64,000 nucleotides of DNA. It comes from Cyclina sinensis. Lineage: Eukaryota; Mollusca; Bivalvia; Venerida; Veneridae. Positions 60,411 to 64,000 of this stretch are shown one piece after another (position 1 is the first letter of the stretch; the number at the start of each line of letters is the position of its first letter). The position numbers and the translations under genes are program-made. The stretch covers positions 39,260,627-39,324,626 of the forward strand of contig JAAONU010000013.1 of NCBI GenBank assembly GCA_012932295.1, in the 5' to 3' direction. A model generated the notes under the pieces. That model had not been told where the DNA came from and made no database searches. It was given only the letters and a program-made list of their open reading frames with translations.

Positions 60411-61369
60411 GACTTTCGTGGTTAATTAAAGTCGGTGGGCCATGTGTATGCTCCATCAAAATAATAATAACGTCATTTGCCTGTGATATATATCTCTCCT
60501 GAGATACGTGTAAGAAGTCTTTGACTATGATTTGTTTTAGTATAAATGCGTATCTATTTCAGCATATTGATCCTAGAATATTTTTAAATAGAAAAAAATA
60601 TAAAAGGCCAAATAATATGTAAGAAGAAGCCATAAAACTCTGTCAAAATCATAAAACAAACAAAAAATATAGATAAAAACAAACAAACAATAAAGCAAAA
60701 AAATGCTTTTTAATAATTTATTGATCAGATTTACAAGTCGAGTGAATTTTAATTTTATTATAATTATTTAATTAAATTAAGTATTTAGCTGCATGGAAGC
60801 TACTTTAATAAAAATCACTGAGACATGGAAGCAATTATTACATAATGTTTTCACAATTGTGACAGATCAAAAGTATTTCATTCAATTTGTAAGATCTCTC
60901 GCCATAAAATTTTGCTAATTGTCTAAACTTAAAGCAGCTCTTCATAGCTGAACAGTAGAAGTAAAAAATGTTTGTTCTACTCTCACTTGTTTCTGATGGT
61001 GAAGTCTTTGTTATCTGACCAAAAAGAACTCGACACGCGTAGGTAATATTGCACGGGAAAAACATTTTTTTTCATAAAGGCCCACTTTGGGAATTCCTGT
61101 TAAATATAGAATACGGTATCCCCGAAGCAGGTGCTTTCTGTTCCACGTGACACGTTCCGCAACATGGTGTCTGCACCAGTCTCATCACAATATTCGCTTT
61201 ATGGATAAATGCCCCGAACCACTATATAACCACCACAAAGTACGAAAGTTTACAAGAATGAATATGAGGACTACTTTACTTTATACAGATTTTCTCTAAA
61301 TTAAGCTGACAGATGCAATGTAACTCCTATTGTCTCTGATAGTTGAATCTTTTCCTAAATGTGAATTAC
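60411..61369. other. unassigned AT-rich DNA
   Basis: An A-rich stretch with AAACAAACAAACAATAAAG lies at about 60650-60705. No gene was recognised; the frames 60838-61065 (-) and 61087-61299 (+) are anonymous. Confidence 0.45.
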
Positions 61370-61441
61370 GGCTCGACCGGAACTTGAACCCAGGATCTTC
61401 CGCTTATAGAGCGGACACTCTACCAACTGAGCTACCAAGCC
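61370..61441 (-). tRNA. tRNA-Ile(UAU)-like, possibly a pseudogene
   Basis: On the minus strand a 72-nt cloverleaf folds: acceptor GGCTTGG with TCGAGCC (all seven pair, two through G-T), D arm GCTC/GAGT with loop AGTTGGTA, anticodon stem TCCGC/GCGGA with loop TCTATAA, and T arm CTGGG/TCCGG with loop TTCAAGT. The anticodon would be TAT (Ile, AUA codons). Position 33 is C rather than the nearly universal U, and the T stem has two G-T pairs, so it may be a decayed copy or a tRNA-derived repeat. The B box reads GGTTCAAGTTC. No CCA is encoded, as expected for a eukaryotic nucleus. Confidence 0.6.
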
Positions 61442-62090
61442 TCACAGTGTAACCTATCGATTTAACACCAATATACCTGTACCCGCCTACATAAAAACAA
61501 CAATCAAAACTCCATCAAGGTGAAAACATTTTTCCTCCGTACTACTGACCTCTCAAAAGTATTACATCTCTTGTTTACAACTGTTCGTGACACCACTTCC
61601 GGTCTGTTACGAAGTAAATAGAAATTAGATATTAAATTTTTGATCAAACTTAATCTAAACATCTCAGTCAAGTTTCAGATTCATTGTGTAAATGAACTGA
61701 AGTACCTGTAGATAAAGTCGACACAGCTGATATACTTTCATATTCAATATTATAGCAACACTTTGAAATAGCGATGTTTAAAGAGAAATTTTAAATCGTA
61801 ATTGAGGTAAAGTAAATTTAAAAAAGTGACCCTCAAATTTACTCTTGTGAGCTTTCGTTCTTTTTCTAGGTTCTATAGTGGTTCAGAGTATTTATCCATG
61901 AAACGAATGCCTGTGGTTTCTGGTCCAATATTCAAAAAAGGATGTGATGTGAGAGCATGCTTAAAGTGAATGTGATCAGTCATGTGACGGTACACGAAAA
62001 TACAAATTCTAAATATTTAGGGTTTTCTACCGTTCGTAACGCTATAGCCTATAAGGGAGAAACTACCCATTTATTGCAATCACGAAATGT
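61442..62090. other. unassigned DNA
   Basis: No feature recognised. Confidence 0.45.
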
Positions 62091-62093
62091 TAA

Positions 62094-62548
62094 GTTGGCA
62101 GTAGCAGTACGCAGTAGCAGTTGGCAGTAGAAATTAAATCAAACGTTGAAAAACTTTCAGGAATTTGGTGCCAACCTAGAAAGTCTAGCGACCATCTTGG
62201 TTCGATTGCACCGGTCTGTGACTGTTTCAAACACTCTCGCAGACTTTCGGAGTTTCCTACTGCTACTGCTGTTACTGCTACTGCCAACTTCACGTTTTGT
62301 TTACTGCTACTGCTGTTACTGCTACTGCCAACTTTACGTTTTGCCTACTGCTACTGCTGTTACTGCTACTGCCAACTTCACGTTTTGCCTACTGCTACTA
62401 CTGTTACTGCTACTGCCAACTTCACGTTTTGCCTACTGCTATTGCTGTTACTGCTACTGCCAACTTCACGTTTTCTTTACTGCTACTGCTGTTACTTCTA
62501 CTGCCAACTTCACGTTTTGCCTACTGCTAATGCTGTTACTCACAGATA
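62094..62548 (+). repeat. 44-bp minisatellite with an inverted flanking copy
   Basis: Six to seven units of 44 bp from about 62255 to 62545. Each has TACTGCTACTGCTGTTACTG, then CTACTGCCAACTTCACGTTTTG; the ACG landmark falls at 62292, 62336, 62380, 62424, 62468 and 62512, exactly 44 apart. A short inverted match (TTGGCAGTAGCAGTACGCAG) lies at 62096-62130. Because 44 is not a multiple of three, all three plus frames stay open through the array (62121-62549, 62146-62553, 62297-62530); these Leu/Tyr/Cys-rich frames are not credible proteins. Confidence 0.93.
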
Positions 62549-62549
62549 G

Positions 62550-64000
62550 TTAAAAATAAATAATTAAATTCTTAGTCCATGACCAGTCTGTGAATTAGCT
62601 GCCGTAAACAATGACTAGATCATAAGAAAATGTTAACTGCTTTAATTTGATAGCTAGGGTCATCTTTTTAGTAGGTTAATTTGTAAAAATCTCATAGTAT
62701 GAGAGGTGATTTATAGGTCTTTGACATTTGATTTGATATCAATTTATAAGCAGACACAAATTCCTGCAAAATGTGCATGCCATATTATTATTCTTCAAAA
62801 AATATTCCAACGACAAAATAGGGTGAAATTCCACTCCAGTGAAAACATTTGGTCACCTGAACTCACTACATTTTTATTACACTTACATGGCAAAGGTATT
62901 GTTTAAGGAAAAAATCATCAAGGAGCAAGTAAGGAAGTGTAACGCGGAGAAGTTAATTTCGATTGCAACATTGATATTTAAAGCCGCAGTATGGAAGACA
63001 CTGGAATATATTCATCAATCACATTGAATTTACTCATAAAAATCGAGTAGTAACCGCGTTATTTTTAAAGTAACAATTAGTAACATGTTTATTAATATGT
63101 GTGCCTTTACTATGTTTTTGTACTTGTGGTTTTTTGTTATTTTTTATTTAAAAACGGATGCATGTAAGTCTGCATTACTGCCTCGAACTGAAGGAATAAA
63201 TCTACGTCCCCGCCAAAAATAGTGGCCTACCGATGTCGGGACAGAAACATCAAAAACACGTGTTTTTTTCTGATCAAAAGCAATATATTCATTATTCTAT
63301 AACTAAACCATTAATCATGACGTTATGATTATTTGTATGAGGCAAATTCGTTATATGCATACCCCATGACCTTTAAGTGTTGAACTAGTTCATTCTGTCT
63401 AATTATTTTATATGACAATTTGATTGTCCTCATTCACTTTACTTGTGCTTTGAGACGAAAGTTTGTTGCGTTTTAGTATTACCCGAGAGTATGCTAATAC
63501 TTTGAAATATTTTGGTCAGCGTAAGTCGAATTTCTTATGCTGCAAGAAAGATTACTCAACATTCTAATACTTTTACTGTGCATACTGCCACCCGAAAAAA
63601 ATTAAAATGATTATTTCGTCTTCTACAAATGTTTTCTTAGTAATTGTGGGGCTTCATCACATTTTTAAACAACTTGAGAAACCTTTTAATTGTATTATGT
63701 GATTGATTAAACATAAGAATTTCTCCCCAAGATAGTCTTAGGCACTAAAAGGCTTGTATTAATGTTTGTCTGCAAATAGGTTACTGAAAATAAATGCTTA
63801 AGGATAAAAAACATTATGTTTGCAGCAGCATCAGAAAGTTCCAAAAATCAAGATACAATAATATTTCCATGTCTACTGCAATGTAATATTACAAGCTTAA
63901 CTTAGTTTCATTAAAAATATATTATTGAAAAGGAATTTAAGTAGGAGGTCAAATGGTTTATACATGTATTTATTATTTTAATTATTATCATTTTCATTAT
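62550..64000. other. unassigned AT-rich DNA
   Basis: No gene recognised. A 16-bp palindrome AAAAACACGTGTTTTT lies at about 63253-63268. The frames 62706-62906 and 62839-63027 are short and anonymous. Confidence 0.45.

Overview
This window looks like metazoan, most likely bivalve-mollusc, nuclear DNA. It is strongly AT-rich, has no operon-like coding, and is packed with repeat types common in marine bivalves. These are 150-170 bp degenerate tandem monomers with nearby GTCC/CTGT microsatellites, a tRNA-derived SINE, invertebrate-type LINE reverse transcriptase remnants, a DD34D mariner, and many small inverted-repeat elements. The organism call is an inference from repeat style; nothing in the window fixes the species. 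I found no host protein-coding gene I would defend. The longest open frames are transposon relics, tandem repeats read as protein, or anonymous 60-130 codon frames with no recognisable domain.

Layout. 0-7 kb: a mariner-like fragment at the left edge, a 17-bp minisatellite (1.7 kb), and a 28-bp minisatellite (3.46-4.2 kb) split by a full-length tRNA-derived SINE. 7.2-10.5 kb: a higher-order tandem array (about 820-bp units) with a TTAA-flanked MITE inserted in its third unit. 10.5-16 kb: unassigned DNA with a 5'-truncated SINE that has an 11-bp target duplication. 16-36 kb: a diverged segmental array (three sets of two marker blocks) holding a broken LINE (16.8-19.2 kb), a foldback element (23.4-24.1 kb), three arrays of about 150-167 bp monomers (20.7, 25.8 and 33.7 kb), and a pair of about 0.8-kb inverted arms, roughly 98% alike (28.3-29.15 and 31.47-32.28 kb), around a loop with a very long CTGT-type microsatellite. 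39-60 kb: a tandem segmental duplication of three copies whose core unit is about 6 kb. The copies differ by insertions: a LINE relic in copy 1; a foldback hairpin, two MITEs, a mariner and a GC-richer insert in copy 2; a tRNA-bearing MITE in copy 3. 60-64 kb: a tRNA-Ile-like sequence, a 44-bp minisatellite, and unassigned DNA.

How the parts fit. The duplicated blocks allow filled-versus-empty-site comparison, so several element boundaries are read from the sequence rather than guessed. A recurring theme is a set of MITEs flanked by TTAA with ends beginning AG(G/C)G. At least three of them carry, in the same orientation and position, a tRNA-like segment with A and B boxes. This composite family, and the nested palindromic inverted-repeat pair at 28-32 kb, are the most novel-looking content. 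All alignments were made by eye; identities and edges are approximate.
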